A stretch of DNA of 64,000 nt, from positions 2,914,001 through 2,978,000 of the forward strand of contig CP078104.1 of NCBI GenBank assembly GCA_019203745.1, read 5' to 3'. The notes under the pieces were generated by a model. That model ran no database searches. It saw only the letters and a program-made list of their open reading frames with translations, and was not told where the DNA came from. The DNA is from Chryseobacterium sp. E1 (GTDB taxonomy: Bacteria > Bacteroidota > Bacteroidia > Flavobacteriales > Weeksellaceae). The translations under genes and the position numbers were made by a program. This document shows, piece by piece, positions 42,721 to 55,408 of this stretch (position 1 is its first letter; the number at the start of each line of letters is the position of its first letter).

Positions 42721-42752
42721 AAAATCGCCTTCATTTCGGAGGCGATTTTTTT
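42721..42752 (+). terminator. Rho-independent terminator of sdhCAB
   Basis: AAAATCGCCT pairs with AGGCGATTTT and a T run follows. Confidence 0.9.
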
Positions 42753-43009
42753 GTGAACACAATTTTCCTGTTAAAATTTGTTAACTTATTGATAAGCTTT
42801 GGTATTCTTTATTTAATAAGTATATATTTGAAGGGTCGTTGAATTGTATTGTGAGAAACATTTCAAACGGCTTTTTACCGATAGAAAACAGTTGAAAAAA
42901 GTAATTGGAAACTCCCTTGGAATCGGTTGTAATAAAATTTTTAAAAAAAATAATCAGTGTGAATTAGCAAGCCCTAAAAAGCTTATTTTTGTATAATATT
43001 AAAATTGAA
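42753..43009 (+). promoter_or_regulatory. Intergenic region with promoter of the thioredoxin-fold lipoprotein
   Basis: AT-rich, no gene seen. A -7 element TATTTTTG at 42984-42991 gives a leader of about 14-18 bases. Confidence 0.6.
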
Positions 43010-44542
43010 ATGAAAAAATATCTTTTATTGTTTATCATCACAGCTTTCGTGATGTCTTGTTCAAAAAAGTAGAGGTTAAAGGAAAAATTACTGGAAGTTC
43101 ACCATTGGAAAGAATTGAATTTGTAGAAGCTTCAGGAGTAGGAACCTTACCTTTGATTAATATAGGTTTAGATAAAGACGGTAACTTCTCTGGAAGCTTT
43201 GAAGCGCCTAAAGACGGAATGTACGTCATCAACTATGCCAACAAACAAAATCTGATCTATCTTGAAGGTGGACAAAAGTAAACATCTCAGGAAATTCAAT
43301 GACTTTCCCTAACGAGTATGTCATCACAGGAGATGCTAAAAAAATAATGATTTCCTTACGGCAACTCAGAAATTCTTAGGTGAGTATGGTAATAAAGTGA
43401 ACCTGGGTGCCCTGATGGCAGGAGACGAAAATGCATTCGTAAAAGGAATGCAGAAAGTTGAAGCTGATATCAACAAGAATATTGATGATCTTGCTCAGAA
43501 AAACAACCCTAGCAAAGCACTTCTGGAGTGGAAGAAAACGATGCAAAAGTAACGATTCTGAACCTTCTTGCGAACTATGAAATGTCTCATGGTCCAATGT
43601 CAGGAAACCCGTCTTACAAAGCTTCCAAAGCTTTTAAAGATTATGAAACAAAATTAGATAGTGATAAAGATGCGATGGTGAAAACAATCCCTCTTTACAG
43701 ACAATATCTTCTTGTAAAAATGACTCCTGATTTCCAGAAGTATGCGGAAGCAAACAGCAAAGGGAAAAAGATATTACAACTTCAGAAATGTTTGCGCAGT
43801 ATTTAAAGACTAAAAAGATCTTTCTCAGACTGCAAAAGATTATCTTCTGGCATTCGTAATGGCGCAGGCAGATATTCATCCTACCACTCCGGCAAAGAAT
43901 ATTGACAAGATCAAGAAACTTATCGATACAGATATTAAAGATGCTACAATCAAAAGTGACCTTTTGAAAATGCAGGTAGCTATTACAGGACTTAAAATCG
44001 GTGATGCAGCTCCTGAAGCAGCATTGGTAAAACAGGATGGAAAAGCTTATCAGCTTTCTGAAAACAAAGGAAAACCATATATGTTATTCTTCTATGCTTC
44101 ATGGAATCCTTACATCAGTGAAGCTACAATCCCGGTTTTAAAAGAGGTGGTTAACTTCTATAAATCTAAAATGAACTTTGTATTCGTAAACGTTGACGAT
44201 ACCAAAGATCAGTTTGTAAAAACAAGCAATTCTTTATTAAAAGGAATTCAGGGAGTAAATGTTTACGGAGAAAAAGGAATGGAATCTGATATTGCTAAAA
44301 AATACGGAGTATATGGATTCAAATTACCTTGCTTTGTCATTATAGATAAAGATGGTAAAATCGCCAGCAGATCCTTTGTAAACTTAGGAGAGCAGGAACT
44401 GGTAACGATTCTGGATAAGCTTACAGGACTTTCAGCACCAAGGGTAGATCCGGGAATGCAGCAGCCTCAGTTGCAGATTGATCCTTCAGCGCAACAACCC
44501 GCTCCACAGCCTGCCAATCCTCAACCGGCTACAACAAAATAA
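43010..44542 (+). CDS. Lipoprotein with DUF4369-like domain and TlpA-type thioredoxin fold lacking CxxC
   Basis: About 513 residues, with shifts near 43068, 43278, 43345, 43530, 43775 and 43815. Lipoprotein signal (YLLLFIITAFVMSC); an N-terminal beta domain (VKGKITGSSPLERIEFVEASG) as in DUF4369; a helical linker; then a thioredoxin fold (KIGDAAPEAALVKQDGKAYQLSENKGKPYMLFFYASWNPY). The site where thioredoxins have WCxxC reads WNPYISE, so the protein is not a dithiol oxidoreductase. The tail is Pro/Gln-rich. Probably a binding or scaffolding protein of the outer membrane. Confidence 0.8.
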
Positions 44543-44561
44543 TAAACTTTCACATAGTTAG

Positions 44562-44588
44562 AACCTTATCTTCGGATAAGGTTTTTTT
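44562..44588 (+). terminator. Rho-independent terminator
   Basis: AACCTTATC-TTCG-GATAAGGTT with a TTCG tetraloop and a T tail. Confidence 0.9.
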
Positions 44589-44649
44589 ATTGTATTTTTG
44601 CAGAATGAATCCGGAAGGGTTCATGATTAGAAAAAATAGAATTTGTGGA

Positions 44650-46055
44650 ATGAGAAAGAAGAAAAATATAGTTCTTGAAAATATTAAGCTGTTAACTGCC
44701 GGTGCAAAAGGAGTAGCTATTGGTAAAACGGAAGACGGTAAAACAGTATTGGTTTCAGGAGCAATTCCGGGAGACCTTGTGAATGTAAGAGTAAAAAAGC
44801 GAAATCCAAATATTATGAAGGAGAAGCAGTAGAAGTATTGGAAAAATCTCCCTTCAGAGCAGAACCGAAGTGTGTGCATTTCGGAACCTGCGGGGGCTGC
44901 AAATGGCAGAATATGACCTATGAAAAGCAGCTGGATTTCAAACAGGAAGAAGTATACAACAACATCAAAAGAATCGGAGGTATTGAAGATTTTGAAACAG
45001 TATCTATCCTGGGTTCTACAGAACAGTATTTTTACAGAAATAAAATGGAGTTTTCTTTCTCCAATGCAAGATGGCTTACCCAATATGAAATCAGTTCTGA
45101 AGAAAATTTCGGAAGTAAAGATGCTTTAGGATTTCATATCCCCGGAATGTGGAGTAAAATTCTGGATCTTAAAGAATGTTTCCTGCAGGAAGATCCTTCC
45201 AATGCCATCCGTTTAGCGGTGAAGAACTATGCGGTAGAGAATGGTCTTGACTTCTTTGATGTGAGAAATCATGAAGGATTTTTGAGAACCTTAATGATGA
45301 GACAGAACTCTAAAGGAGAGTGGATGGTTCTTTTCCAGCTTTACAGAGAAGAAAAAGAAAACAGGGAAAAGCTTTTTGAATTCCTGCTAGAAAAATTCCC
45401 GCAGATAAAAACATTAGTGTATGCGATCAATCCTAAGCAGAATGACTCTATCTATGATCTGGATATTGAAGTTTATTTTGGAGAAGGATTCCTGATGGAA
45501 GAAATGGATGGGTTAAAGTTCAAAATAGGACCGAAATCATTCTTTCAAACCAACTATAAGCAGGCCCTGGAACTGTATAGAAAAACCCTTGAATTTGCCG
45601 ATTTAAAAGGAGATGAAGTGGTATATGACCTTTACACGGGGACAGGAACCATTGCACAGTATGTGGCCAGAAATGCAAAACAGGTAATAGGAATAGAATC
45701 TGTTCAGGAAGCTATTGATGCCGCTATTGAGCACGCAGAACTGAACGGCCTTACCAATTGTACTTTCTATTGTGGAGATATGAAGAGTGTCTTCAATGAC
45801 GAGTTCCTGGAAAACCATCCGAAAGCAGATGTATTGATCACCGATCCGCCAAGAGACAGGATGCACCAGAAAGTAGTAGAGCAGATCTTAAAGCTTTCTC
45901 CTGAAAAAGTGGTGTATGTAAGTTGTAACTCAGCAACCCAGGCAAGAGATCTGGCATTGATGAAAGACCATTATCAGGTAGTAAAGATATTGCCTGTAGA
46001 TATGTTCCCACAAACCCATCATGTTGAGAATATCGCATTGCTGGTGAAAAAATAA
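44650..46055 (+). CDS. rlmD: 23S rRNA (uracil-1939-C5)-methyltransferase RlmD
   Basis: About 469 residues with one base missing near 44800. N-terminal TRAM domain (KNIVLENIKLLTAGAKGVAIGKT, VSGAIPGDLVNVRV), an iron-sulfur site (CVHFGTCGGC plus Cys in LKECFLQ), and a SAM methyltransferase domain with YDLYTGTGTIAQYVA, GIESVQEAI, ITDPPR and the catalytic VVYVSCNSATQARDL. Start uncertain: ATGs at 44605, 44623 and 44650 are in frame; 44650 fits the family, but a TATTTTTG element at 44593-44600 would make 44605 leaderless. Confidence 0.9.
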
Positions 46056-46127
46056 ATTTATTAAATTTGAAAGCTTAATATAAAAAGCCAGTTCCGTCTG
46101 ACTCAATAAAAAAATAAAAATATACAG

Positions 46128-46598
46128 ATGAAATATTTTAAATTTCTCATAGCGATCTGTTTCTTAGGACTGTTCTTTTCCTGTGGAGGAGATGATGATA
46201 TCTGCGAAAGTGGGGAAGGTACTCCAAGGATGAAAGTAGCTTTCAAGTCAGGAGGGAAATTAACGAATGTAGATACCCTTTATGTAGCAGTAGATTACGG
46301 CTCAGGAAAAGTGGATTTGGGAAAACTTGCAAATGTTGAATCAAGGCTGATTCCTTTAAGGGTAGACGATTCACCTTATACGGATCTGTATTTTAAAACC
46401 AGAATCAAAGGGGCAGAATCAAAAGTAAGAGTAAAATATACTACCAAGGCAACCTATGTATCTCCGGGATGCGGTATTAAAAAATCTTACGAGAATTTAG
46501 CTTCAGAGTTAGTAACTCCGGATCCTGTTACGGATCTGGAACAAGGACAAAACCAAATAGAGAATGAAGACAAGACTAATCTTTACCTTATTTTTTAG
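46128..46598 (+). CDS. DUF6452-like lipoprotein
   Basis: 156 residues and intact. Lipoprotein signal MKYFKFLIAICFLGLFFSCGG, then a Cys-containing domain (DICESGEGTPRMKVAFKSGG, YVSPGCGIKKSYENL). It resembles the DUF6452 family of Bacteroidota. The last 35 bases overlap the next gene in another frame, so the two are coupled. Confidence 0.75.
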   Translation: MKYFKFLIAICFLGLFFSCGGDDDICESGEGTPRMKVAFKSGGKLTNVDTLYVAVDYGSGKVDLGKLANVESRLIPLRVDDSPYTDLYFKTRIKGAESKVRVKYTTKATYVSPGCGIKKSYENLASELVTPDPVTDLEQGQNQIENEDKTNLYLIF

Positions 46599-47231
46599 TG
46601 TAATAAGCGTAATAAGCTGGGCACAGGATAAGCAGGATAAAAAAGAAGAAAAAAAGAACATTGGAAATACGAACCGAACTTTATGGTTGGTTTTGATGCT
46701 CTGAATGCCGGAGTTGGTTTCTTTTCAGACAGGAAACTGTATCAGGGATTCATTTCTTCAAAAGTTAAAGGAAATATCCATGCTGTTGCAGAAGCTGGTT
46801 TTGAAAAGAATATCTATCAGAAGAATGGTTATGATGCCAAGGTAAACGGCCCTTTTGTGAAGTTGGGTGCATTTTATATGCTGGCAAAAGATGCGGAAAA
46901 TGAATTCAACGGATTTTACGTGGGAGGAAAAGTTGCTGGAGCATTCTACAATCAGGAGTATATGGCCATCCCGGTTCGTGGGTTTGGAGGAAGTAATTCT
47001 TCTGTAGCGTTCCCTTCTTCTTCACAGTCAACTTTCTGGCTGGAAGGAACATTGGGTGGTAGAGTACAGTTGTTCAACTCTAACTTTTATATTGATGTAA
47101 ACCTTCAGCCCAGATATTGGGTATACACTTCCAAGCAAGATGATATTTCTCCCATGATTGTTCCTGGCTTTGGGAGAAGCTCTTCTAAATTCAATATGGG
47201 ATTTGCCTGGAATCTTGCTTACAAGTTTTAG
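46564..47231 (+). CDS. DUF6048-like outer-membrane beta-barrel protein
   Basis: About 222 residues with one A missing near 46655. Signal peptide MKTRLIFTLFFSVISVISWAQ, a Lys-rich stretch, then alternating amphipathic strands (FMVGFDALNAGVGFFSDRKLY, GFYVGGKVAGAFYNQEYM, FYIDVNLQPRYWVY) ending in an aromatic C-terminus (GFAWNLAYKF), as expected for a barrel. It matches the DUF6048 pattern and is always beside DUF6452 in the genomes I know; function unknown. A terminator follows. Confidence 0.75.
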
Positions 47232-47253
47232 AAATAGATTTATAGAAATAATA

Positions 47254-47284
47254 GATCCTCAGATTGTATCTGGGGATTTTTTTG
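47254..47284 (+). terminator. Rho-independent terminator
   Basis: ATCC-T-CAGAT pairs with ATCTG-G-GGAT, followed by TTTTTTT. Confidence 0.8.
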
Positions 47285-47520
47285 ATACTGTATGAATTGA
47301 TTGGTGTATTTTTTTATGAAAATGTTTGTTGTAGTTGTATTATGGTAAATATTATGTGTTTTTTATTGTGTTCATTTTTTTATAAAGTGTAAACGTATTT
47401 TATATATTGATGATGTATTATTTTGTATTTGTGTTTTTTGTATGAATTATTTTTAATTTAATTCGTTGTTTAGTGAATGTTTTTATATTTTTGTTGGATA
47501 TGAATTTAAAAAAATAATTA
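47285..47520 (+). promoter_or_regulatory. Intergenic region with promoter of the first T9SS protease
   Basis: Very AT-rich, no gene seen. A TTG at 47466-47468 and TATTTTTG at 47486-47493 (17-base spacer) precede the ATG at 47521. Confidence 0.6.
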
Positions 47521-50490
47521 TGAAGAAACTACTTACTACCTTGATGTGTGCTTTGGTAGGAGGAACAGCGTTTGCACAATGGACGCCCACCTCTGCTAAA
47601 GTAGACAGAAAGCAGAAGTCCGGAGAGTTAGCTGTAACAGGCGTACGAGGCTATTATAAGCTGGATCTGGATTTATTAAGATCTCAGTTAAGCGAGGCTC
47701 AGGAGATGGGTAAAAATGCCAAGCCTGTTGTTATTTCTATTCCAACTTTAAGTGGTAAAATTGAAAGATTCAATGTATACAGCTTCCCGGTTGTAGTAAA
47801 ATCTCTGGCTGATAGATATCAACTGGGTTCTTACGTGGGAGCAAGTATTGATGACCCTTCGAGAACAATTAGATTCTCCGTTTCACCAAGAGGGTTCAAC
47901 TCAATGATTATGCAGGATGGGCAATATGAGTTCATCGATCCGCAAAATAGTGATAAAACAGTTTACGGAGTTCATCCTAAAACATTGAAGACAGGAAGCA
48001 AGAGCTTTGTTTGTACTACCAATGAAAGCCCGGCTGCCGTAAAAGCTATTGAAAAATGCTTGAAAAAGGAAAATCATTTACCAATCAGCCCAATGATTTT
48101 TCAAAAATGTCAGATAAAAAATACAGAACAATGAGGCTTGCCATGTCTGTTACTGCTGAATACACTGCCTATCACGGGGAACTCTGCAAGGGGCTGTGGA
48201 TGCAATCAGTGCAACAATGACAAGAGTAAATGGTGTATTTGAAAAAGATTTTGCATTACACCTTAATGTACAGGATCTTCCCGGACTTATCTTCTTTAAT
48301 GCAGCTACAGACCCTTATTCGGATGCTGCAGATATGGATAACTGGAATGTAGAGTTACAGCAGACCCTTACAAATACTCCTGGTGTAGGTAACGATGCCT
48401 ATGATATCGGACATTTGTTCGGAGCTTCCGGAGGTGGTGGAAATGCAGGATGTATCGGTTGCGTTTGTATCAACCCGGCTTCTGCTGATGATACAGCTAA
48501 AGGTTCAGGATTTACTTCACCTGCAAACGGACAGCCTGAAGGTGATGCATTTGATATTGATTATGTAGCTCATGAAATGGGACACCAGCTTGGAGCTAAC
48601 CATACATTTTCTCATGGCCTTGAAAGCAGTGGGGTAAATGTAGAGCCGGGTTCAGGGTCTTCTATTATGGGATATGCCGGGATTACAGGTCCTAATACCG
48701 ATGTGCAGGCAAATTCCGATGCTTACTTTCATAATGTAAGTATCAGACAGGTTCAGACTAACCTGCTTGAAAAAACTTGTGATGTTGAAACACCATTACC
48801 AATAATCCTCCTGCTATTGCAGCGTTGCCTACTTATACTATTCCTAAGGCAACAGCGTTTGTATTGACGGCTTCCGCAACTGATCCGGAAAATGATCCGA
48901 TGACTTATACATGGGAGCAGGTTAACAATGCTAACCTTGTGATCAATAAAAGTAATTTAGGAAAACTTCTTCAGGGGCTTCCTTCAGATCAATAGCACCA
49001 TCTACCAGTCCTTCAAGGTATTTCCCTAAATTCTCATCTGTATTGAATGGAGTTTTAGATAACGGATCTAATACCTGGGAATCTGTATCAATGGTTCCGA
49101 GAACAACCAAATTTGCTGTGACAGTAAGAGATAATAACTCGGTAGCCAGTCAGCAGCAGACACAATATGCAGAGCAGACCATTATTGTAAAAGATGACGG
49201 ACCTTTCAGATTGGCAGCTCAGTTTGCCGATGTAAACACGCCGACGCCAATACAGTGGGTTGTAGCTAATACAAATGCAGCTCCTTATAATGTTGCTAAT
49301 GTTAAGATCGACTATACAACGGATGGTGGAAATACATGGACTGTTTTAGCAGCTTCTACACCAAATGACGGTTCTGAGAACTTTACGTTCCCGGCATCAA
49401 TGAGCGGGCAGACCATCAAAGTAAGAATATCTGCTATAGGAAATGTTTTCTATGCATTAGGAAATGTAACATTAACTCCTCTTTCACCATGTAGCAGTGC
49501 AGCCCCTACCAATGTAGTGGTAAGTTATATTACAACAAGTTCAGCAAGTGTTTCCTGGATGTCTTATACGGGAGCAACATACAAATTCCGTTATAAAAAG
49601 ACTACAGGATCAGTTTGGACTGAAATAGATACAAACGTACCTTCTGTTAACTTAAGTAATCTTGATGACGGCTCTGCTTATGAAGTACAGGTAGCTGTAG
49701 TGTGCGCTGGAACAACTGGAACATATTCTGCGTCTGTTAACTTCTCTACAAGTTCTATTAATTATTGTACTGCAGCAGGTAATAATGGTACTGATGAGCA
49801 TATCTCAAACGTAACACTGGCTAACGTAAACAATACAACTCAGGTTGGAAGTGGTTATAGTAACTTTACGAATAACACAGCTCTGCAAATTAATTTAACA
49901 AAAGGAAATACCTATCCGTTATCTGTGACTTTAAGTCGTACAGGAGCTCCGGACTATGATGGTATGGCTGTGTTTATTGATTTCAACAGGGATGGTACTT
50001 TTGATAACTCAGAAAGAGTTCTTAATTTCCCTGTAGGTATTGCGAACGCTCCGGTTACTTCTACTGTGGTTATCCCGGATGATGCTATTGAAGGAAACCT
50101 TTAAGAATGAGGGTACTTGCTTTATTTGCGGGTGCTAATAATGCTGGATATTCGCTTCCTGCAACATGGGCATGTGGAATAAAATCTCCTTATGGAGAAG
50201 TGGAAGACTATAATGTGGTAATTTCACCGGCACCTCTTTCTACTTCAGAAACCAATATTAAAAATAATGATATCCAGATTTATCCGAATCCTGCAACCGA
50301 TGTTTTAAACATAACCAAAGTTTCAGATAAAGCGGCTTACAAAATTTATAATGCTGCAGGACAACTTGTAAATAGTGGAAATATCAATAATGGAAAAGTA
50401 AATGTTTCAACTTTAATTAAAGGTGGCTACATAATTATAATAGATGATAAAGGCATTGAGCAAATCAGGTCTAAATTCATTAAGAAATAA
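47521..50490 (+). CDS. Reprolysin-type metalloprotease with Fn3, GEVED and T9SS sorting domains
   Basis: About 990 residues, with shifts near 48065, 48180, 48797, 48970 and 50101. Order: signal peptide (LLTTLMCALVGGTAFAQ); prodomain (YYKLDLDLLRSQLSEAQEMG, PVVISIPTLSGKIERFNVYS); M12B-like catalytic domain with zinc motif HEMGHQLGANHTF at 48571-48609 and Met-turn SSIMGYAG; Ig-like domain (PKATAFVLTASATDPENDP); Fn3 domain near 49490-49750; GEVED domain ending GEVEDYNV (50198-50220); C-terminal T9SS type A sorting domain (IQIYPNPATDVLNI). A secreted or surface protease. First of three related genes. Confidence 0.87.
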
Positions 50491-50512
50491 AGTTTTTCAT
50501 TAAATTTTTAGT

Positions 50513-50541
50513 AAATCCCCGGTATTGCCGGGGATTTATTT
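50513..50541 (+). terminator. Rho-independent terminator
   Basis: Perfect 10-bp stem AAATCCCCGG / CCGGGGATTT with a 5-base loop and a T-rich tail. Confidence 0.85.
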
Positions 50542-50619
50542 ATTTAACGTATAAAGTGAAATATCGTTTAATTTTTACAAAAAAATGCTTTAATGAATAT
50601 ATTATAATGAAAAAATGAT

Positions 50620-50778
50620 TAGATTTGTGTGATTGTTAAAATAATAGCGTATGATATAAAAAATTACTTTTTACTACAGATTTATCTGTAAAGGGAGATT
50701 TCAAAAATGCCTTTGGCTCCCATAAACAAAAGATCTATAACTACTTTTACTAGTTTTCATTATTAAATTTTAAAAAAT
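50620..50778 (+). promoter_or_regulatory. Promoter and 150-base structured leader of the second T9SS gene
   Basis: TAGATTTG at 50620-50627 is the likely -7 element. The leader that follows is unusually long for this window and contains TACAGAT-TT-ATCTGTA (50675-50690) and GGGAG...CTCCC (50693-50721), which can fold. No known riboswitch is recognisable. Confidence 0.45.
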
Positions 50779-53700
50779 ATGAGTGTATTTTTACTCGGTA
50801 AAATGAACAGGCGTTTTAAGCCGTTCATTACACTGCTTTGTATGGTTTTCGGACTACTCATACAGGCACAAACAGTTACGATTGGTACAGGAACCAGCAC
50901 TCAAAGGTATCCTTTGGCCGGTTACTACGGATTTGAAAGATCCGCATCCCTTTATACTGCGTCAGAAATTAATCTTCCTGCTGGAGGAAGTTTACTTTCC
51001 GTAGCATGGAATGCTACGGCATCTACAAATTTTGCTCTTCCGGTAAAGATTTATGTGAAGCCTGTGGCAACTGCTGTGACAACTATTTCAGCACAAAACT
51101 GGGCTTCTGCAATTGGTGGTGCTACTTTAGTGTATAACGGGACCCTGACTAACATGCCTACTGGATGGAATACCGTAACATTACAAACCCCATTCTACTA
51201 TAACGGATCAGATAACCTGATGGTATATGTAGAAAATAACTATGGAGGATACGGAACAGGTACTACAGCAGGAAATGCTTTTGCTTATTCTACTGCTGCC
51301 TCGAAGCATATGTATATCCGGGATGATAGTAATCCTCCTACTGGAGACGGAACTGTAACATCAGACAGACCGAATATCAGGATGACTTTCGGACCGGCAC
51401 CTGCATGTCCGCCTCCTGGAGTGATCACTTTAACCTCTGCTACTACAACAAGTGCGGGTATCAGCTGGACAGCTCCTTCTCCTGCACCTGCGGGAGGATA
51501 TGAGATTTATTACAGTACTTCAAGTACAGCTCCTACAGCTGCAACACCACCATCACAAACGGTGGCAACAGGAACAAGCGCAACGATTTCTCCATTGGTT
51601 GCAAACACAACCTATTATATATGGGTGAGAGCAAAATGTGATGCGACGAATCAAAGCTGGTGGGTAGGTCCTATTTCCATCCATACAGCATATTGTACAC
51701 CAACAGGAGGAACAAGCTCAACCCAGTATTACCTGAACAATGTAACAACTACGGGAGGGATTTCAAATTTAGGTTACACAGCGAATTCTTATACGGCGTA
51801 TGTTAATTCTACAGCACCTTTTTCAGCAATACCTTCAGCTACTTTAACGATGAACCTTGCTAGTAATATGCCTAGCAGTTTCAGTTCTTTCTATTATTAT
51901 GTATGGGTTGACTGGAATAATAATCTTAGTTTTAACGATCCGGGTGAAACAATCCTTGCAACTACAAATTATGCTGCAACAGGTACTGCAACTATTCCAA
52001 TACCTGCAACAACACCACCGGGAACTTATAAAGTAAGAACTGCGACGTCTTATTCCGGAAATATTAATTCGTGTGGTCCTGCACCTTACGGTAACTATGT
52101 TGACTTTGCATTGAATGTGATTGCTTTACAGCCATGTTCATCTGCACCTCCAAGTAATATCGCTGTATCAAACGTTACGGCAAGTACAGCTCTTGTAAGC
52201 TGGGTACCTGCAATAGGGGCAACTTATGTGGTGCGATATAAGCCTGTAACAGGAACTACATGGTCAACCATTACCGTTAATACAACATTAGCGAGTAGCC
52301 AGTTACTTTCTAACTTATTAGATCAGACTCAATATGAAGTTCAGGTGGCCACAGTGTGTGGTGGTGCTACAGGAGCGTTCTCTCCTAGTGTGACCTTTAC
52401 TACACTTGCACTTAATTATTGTACGGCAGGTCCTACAGGTAATACCTCTACAAGTGGATATATTAATAATGTAACCGTTACCCCTACCAATGCTCCGATT
52501 ATGGTGAGTAATTCAGCATCAGACGGCTACAAAGATTATACTGCAGACCCTACCAGACTGGTTATATTACAAAGAGGTGGTGGAAATACAAATAAAATTT
52601 CTGTTAGCAAATACTGGCCAGGATCCACCTCTTCTTATATGGAGTTTCTGCATGGATCGATTTCAACAGAGACGGAATTTTTGATGTTACTGAAAGAATC
52701 CTGAATACTACTTATAATAATACTACTCCGGTAACAGCTAATTTTACAGTACTTCCTTCTGCATATACCGGTACTCAGAATACCCGTATGCGTGTGGTTA
52801 TGACTTATCTAGATGATGCTGATCCTTGTGGATCATTCAGTCAGGGAGAAGTGGAAGACTATGCTGTGAAGTTTATAGATCCTCAGAACTGTACAACGGC
52901 AGCTCCAACAAATATTACCGTAAACAGTCTTACTGCTACTTCTGCTACAGTATCATGGGTAGCAACCACAGGAGCTACTTATACCATAAGATGGAGAACA
53001 ACACCTGGTGGTACATGGCAGACGATGACTTTACCTGCAGGTCAGAATTACTATACAATTCCTGGTCTTACAGAACAGACAAATTATGAAGTTCAGGTTT
53101 CTACCAAGTGCGGAACTTCTACAGGTAGCTATTCGCCATCAGTAACATTTACAACACCACCGTTGTCTTATTGCCAGATGACAGGTTCAGGAACAAACGA
53201 TCACATTTCTAATGTAACCGTTACTTCTTCAAACCCTGGTGTACCTGTAATGAATAATACTTCAGTACAGACCAACTATATCAGCTATACAACTCCTGAG
53301 ACTCTTATTACTTTAGATGTTAATTCTCAGAATAATAAAATTTCAGTTTCAAAAGGCTGGAATGGAGCAACAGGAAACGTAGCGGTAACTGCATGGATCG
53401 ATTTCAACAGAGACGGGCAGTTTGATAATACTACAGAAAGATTTATACTTTCTGCAGCTAATACAACTACACCGGTTACAACAACTTTTGCAGTTCCTTC
53501 AACAGCTTATACGGGACCATTAACTACTACGATGAGAGTGGTAGCAAAACGTTCAAGTGCTCCTGTGATGTGTTCAAATGCAGTAGACGGAGAGGTTGAA
53601 GACTATAGAGTAAGAATAAGACCTTGTAGTAATGCTAAACCGAATAACCCTGTATTCACACCTGCACATAACTCTGTAACAATTAATATTTCAGGAGCAG

Positions 53701-55173
53701 GAGTAAGCTATTTAGTAAAATACAGAGTGTTGGGAACTACAACATGGACACAGGTATATGCTTCTGCATTATTGAATAACTTTCCAAATCTAACGATCAA
53801 CGGATTGACTCCGGCTACAACGTATGAAGTAGAAATTGCTGCAATTTGTGGAGATGTTATTGGTACACCTACTCCAATCACTACATTCACTACAAGATGT
53901 GATCCTACCCCTCCGAATGTGACTGTAACGAACATTACGCCAACAACTGCGTTGATTACATGGTCTCCACTTGCAGTGAGTGCGACTTATACAATGAGAT
54001 GGAGAAAAGTAGGTAGTACTGGACCATGGAATGACGTTAGTTTACCTAACCCTCCTGCAAATACTTATGTATTGGGAAGTACAACTCCTTTAGAGCCATT
54101 TACTACATACGAAGTACAGATTGCCAATAAGTGTAACGGAGAAAATACCATCAACCCATATTCAAACCCTAAAGTATTTACAACGGAAAGAATATGTGAA
54201 ATTCCACCTCCGGGATTAACGATTACTCAATTACTGCCAACTTCGGCTGAGATCAAATGGGATCCTTTCCTGGAGCAACTTATGTTCTCAGATACAGAAA
54301 AGTTGGTATCCCGAGCTGGACAGAAGTTCCTACACTGGTTAACAACCTTGTATTAACAGGTCTTACGGAATTAACGAAATATGAAATGCAGGTAGTAAAT
54401 ATCTGTAATGGTACCCTGGAAATTATACCCCTCCATACTACTTTACAACACCTACGGTAACGTATTGCAGAATGGCTTCAGGAAGTTCTACAGGTGAGCA
54501 TATTTCTAAAGTTACTGTGAAGCCGAATGGTAAGAAAGTAATGGAAAATGAATCAGGTGCATCTACTTATACAGATTACACCGGAGTTCCTGAAACATTC
54601 ATTGAACTGATTCAAGGATCTACTGACAATGAAATTATCATTGAGAAAAAATGGACAGGAAATACTTACAATGAAGGAATTGCAGTTTGGATTGATTTCA
54701 ACAGAAACGGTGAGTTTGATATTAATGAAAGAGTATTTACTTCACCTCCAAATACAACAAGTCCGGTATCAGGAAAATTCAATGTACCTGTAGATGCCTT
54801 TGTAAGCATGACCAACTACAAATATGTAGTAATGAGAGTGGCTATGGAAAGAGACGGTGTTCCTGTAAACTGTACCAGCTTTAAAAATGGTGAAGTTGAA
54901 GATTACACTGTAAGAATTTCTAAACAGGTAACTCCTAACCCTCTTGATCAGAATGAAATTATGATCTATCCTAACCCGGTAAGTTCTGTATTGTTTGTGA
55001 AAAATATTAGCAAAAGAGCGAAATATAAGATCTACAATGCTGCCGGACAGGTGATCGCAGACGGTATTCTGCTAAACAGCCAGATCAATGTAAGCAGATT
55101 GATCAACGGTGTTTATGTAATCGATATCGATGATAATGGTAAAACTGTTCAAAAGAAATTTATCAAAGAATAA
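50779..55173 (+). CDS. Large Fn3/GEVED-repeat T9SS cargo protein
   Basis: About 1465 residues, with shifts near 52645, 54282 and 54425. Signal peptide (FKPFITLLCMVFGLLIQAQ; ATG at 50779 or 50803); an N-terminal domain (TVTIGTGTSTQRYPLAGYYG) with no protease motif; then alternating Fn3 domains (ATVSWVATTGATYTIRWR, GLTEQTNYEVQVSTKC) and GEVED domains (WIDFNRDGQFDN...GEVEDY near 52845, 53590 and 54891); C-terminal type A sorting domain (IYPNPVSSVLFVKN). Probable surface adhesin or carbohydrate-binding scaffold (inference). Its C-terminal half is colinear with the next gene. Confidence 0.85.
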
Positions 55174-55192
55174 TACGCTAAATTTCAGATAG

Positions 55193-55224
55193 AAAGGCCT
55201 CCGGAAATGGAGGCCTTTTTTTTT
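55193..55224 (+). terminator. Rho-independent terminator
   Basis: Perfect stem AAAGGCCTCC / GGAGGCCTTT with a 6-base loop and about ten T. Confidence 0.92.
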
Positions 55225-55370
55225 TGTCTTTTATTAGTTAATTAATCACTGTGTTTTGAATTTTTTCATGATTTTAAATAAAATTGTTGATATTTTTAAT
55301 TGATTTGTATTTTTATTGCTAAGTTTTCAATCAAATGAATTAATGTATTGTTTATTGATATTAAAGTGAT

Positions 55371-55378
55371 TAGTTTTG
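55371..55378 (+). promoter_or_regulatory. -7 element TAGTTTTG of the third T9SS gene
   Basis: Exact TAnnTTTG, with TTG 20 bases upstream (55348-55350); leader about 26-30 bases. Confidence 0.65.
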
Positions 55379-55408
55379 TGGGATTAATACAAAGCTTTAA
55401 GAGAAATT

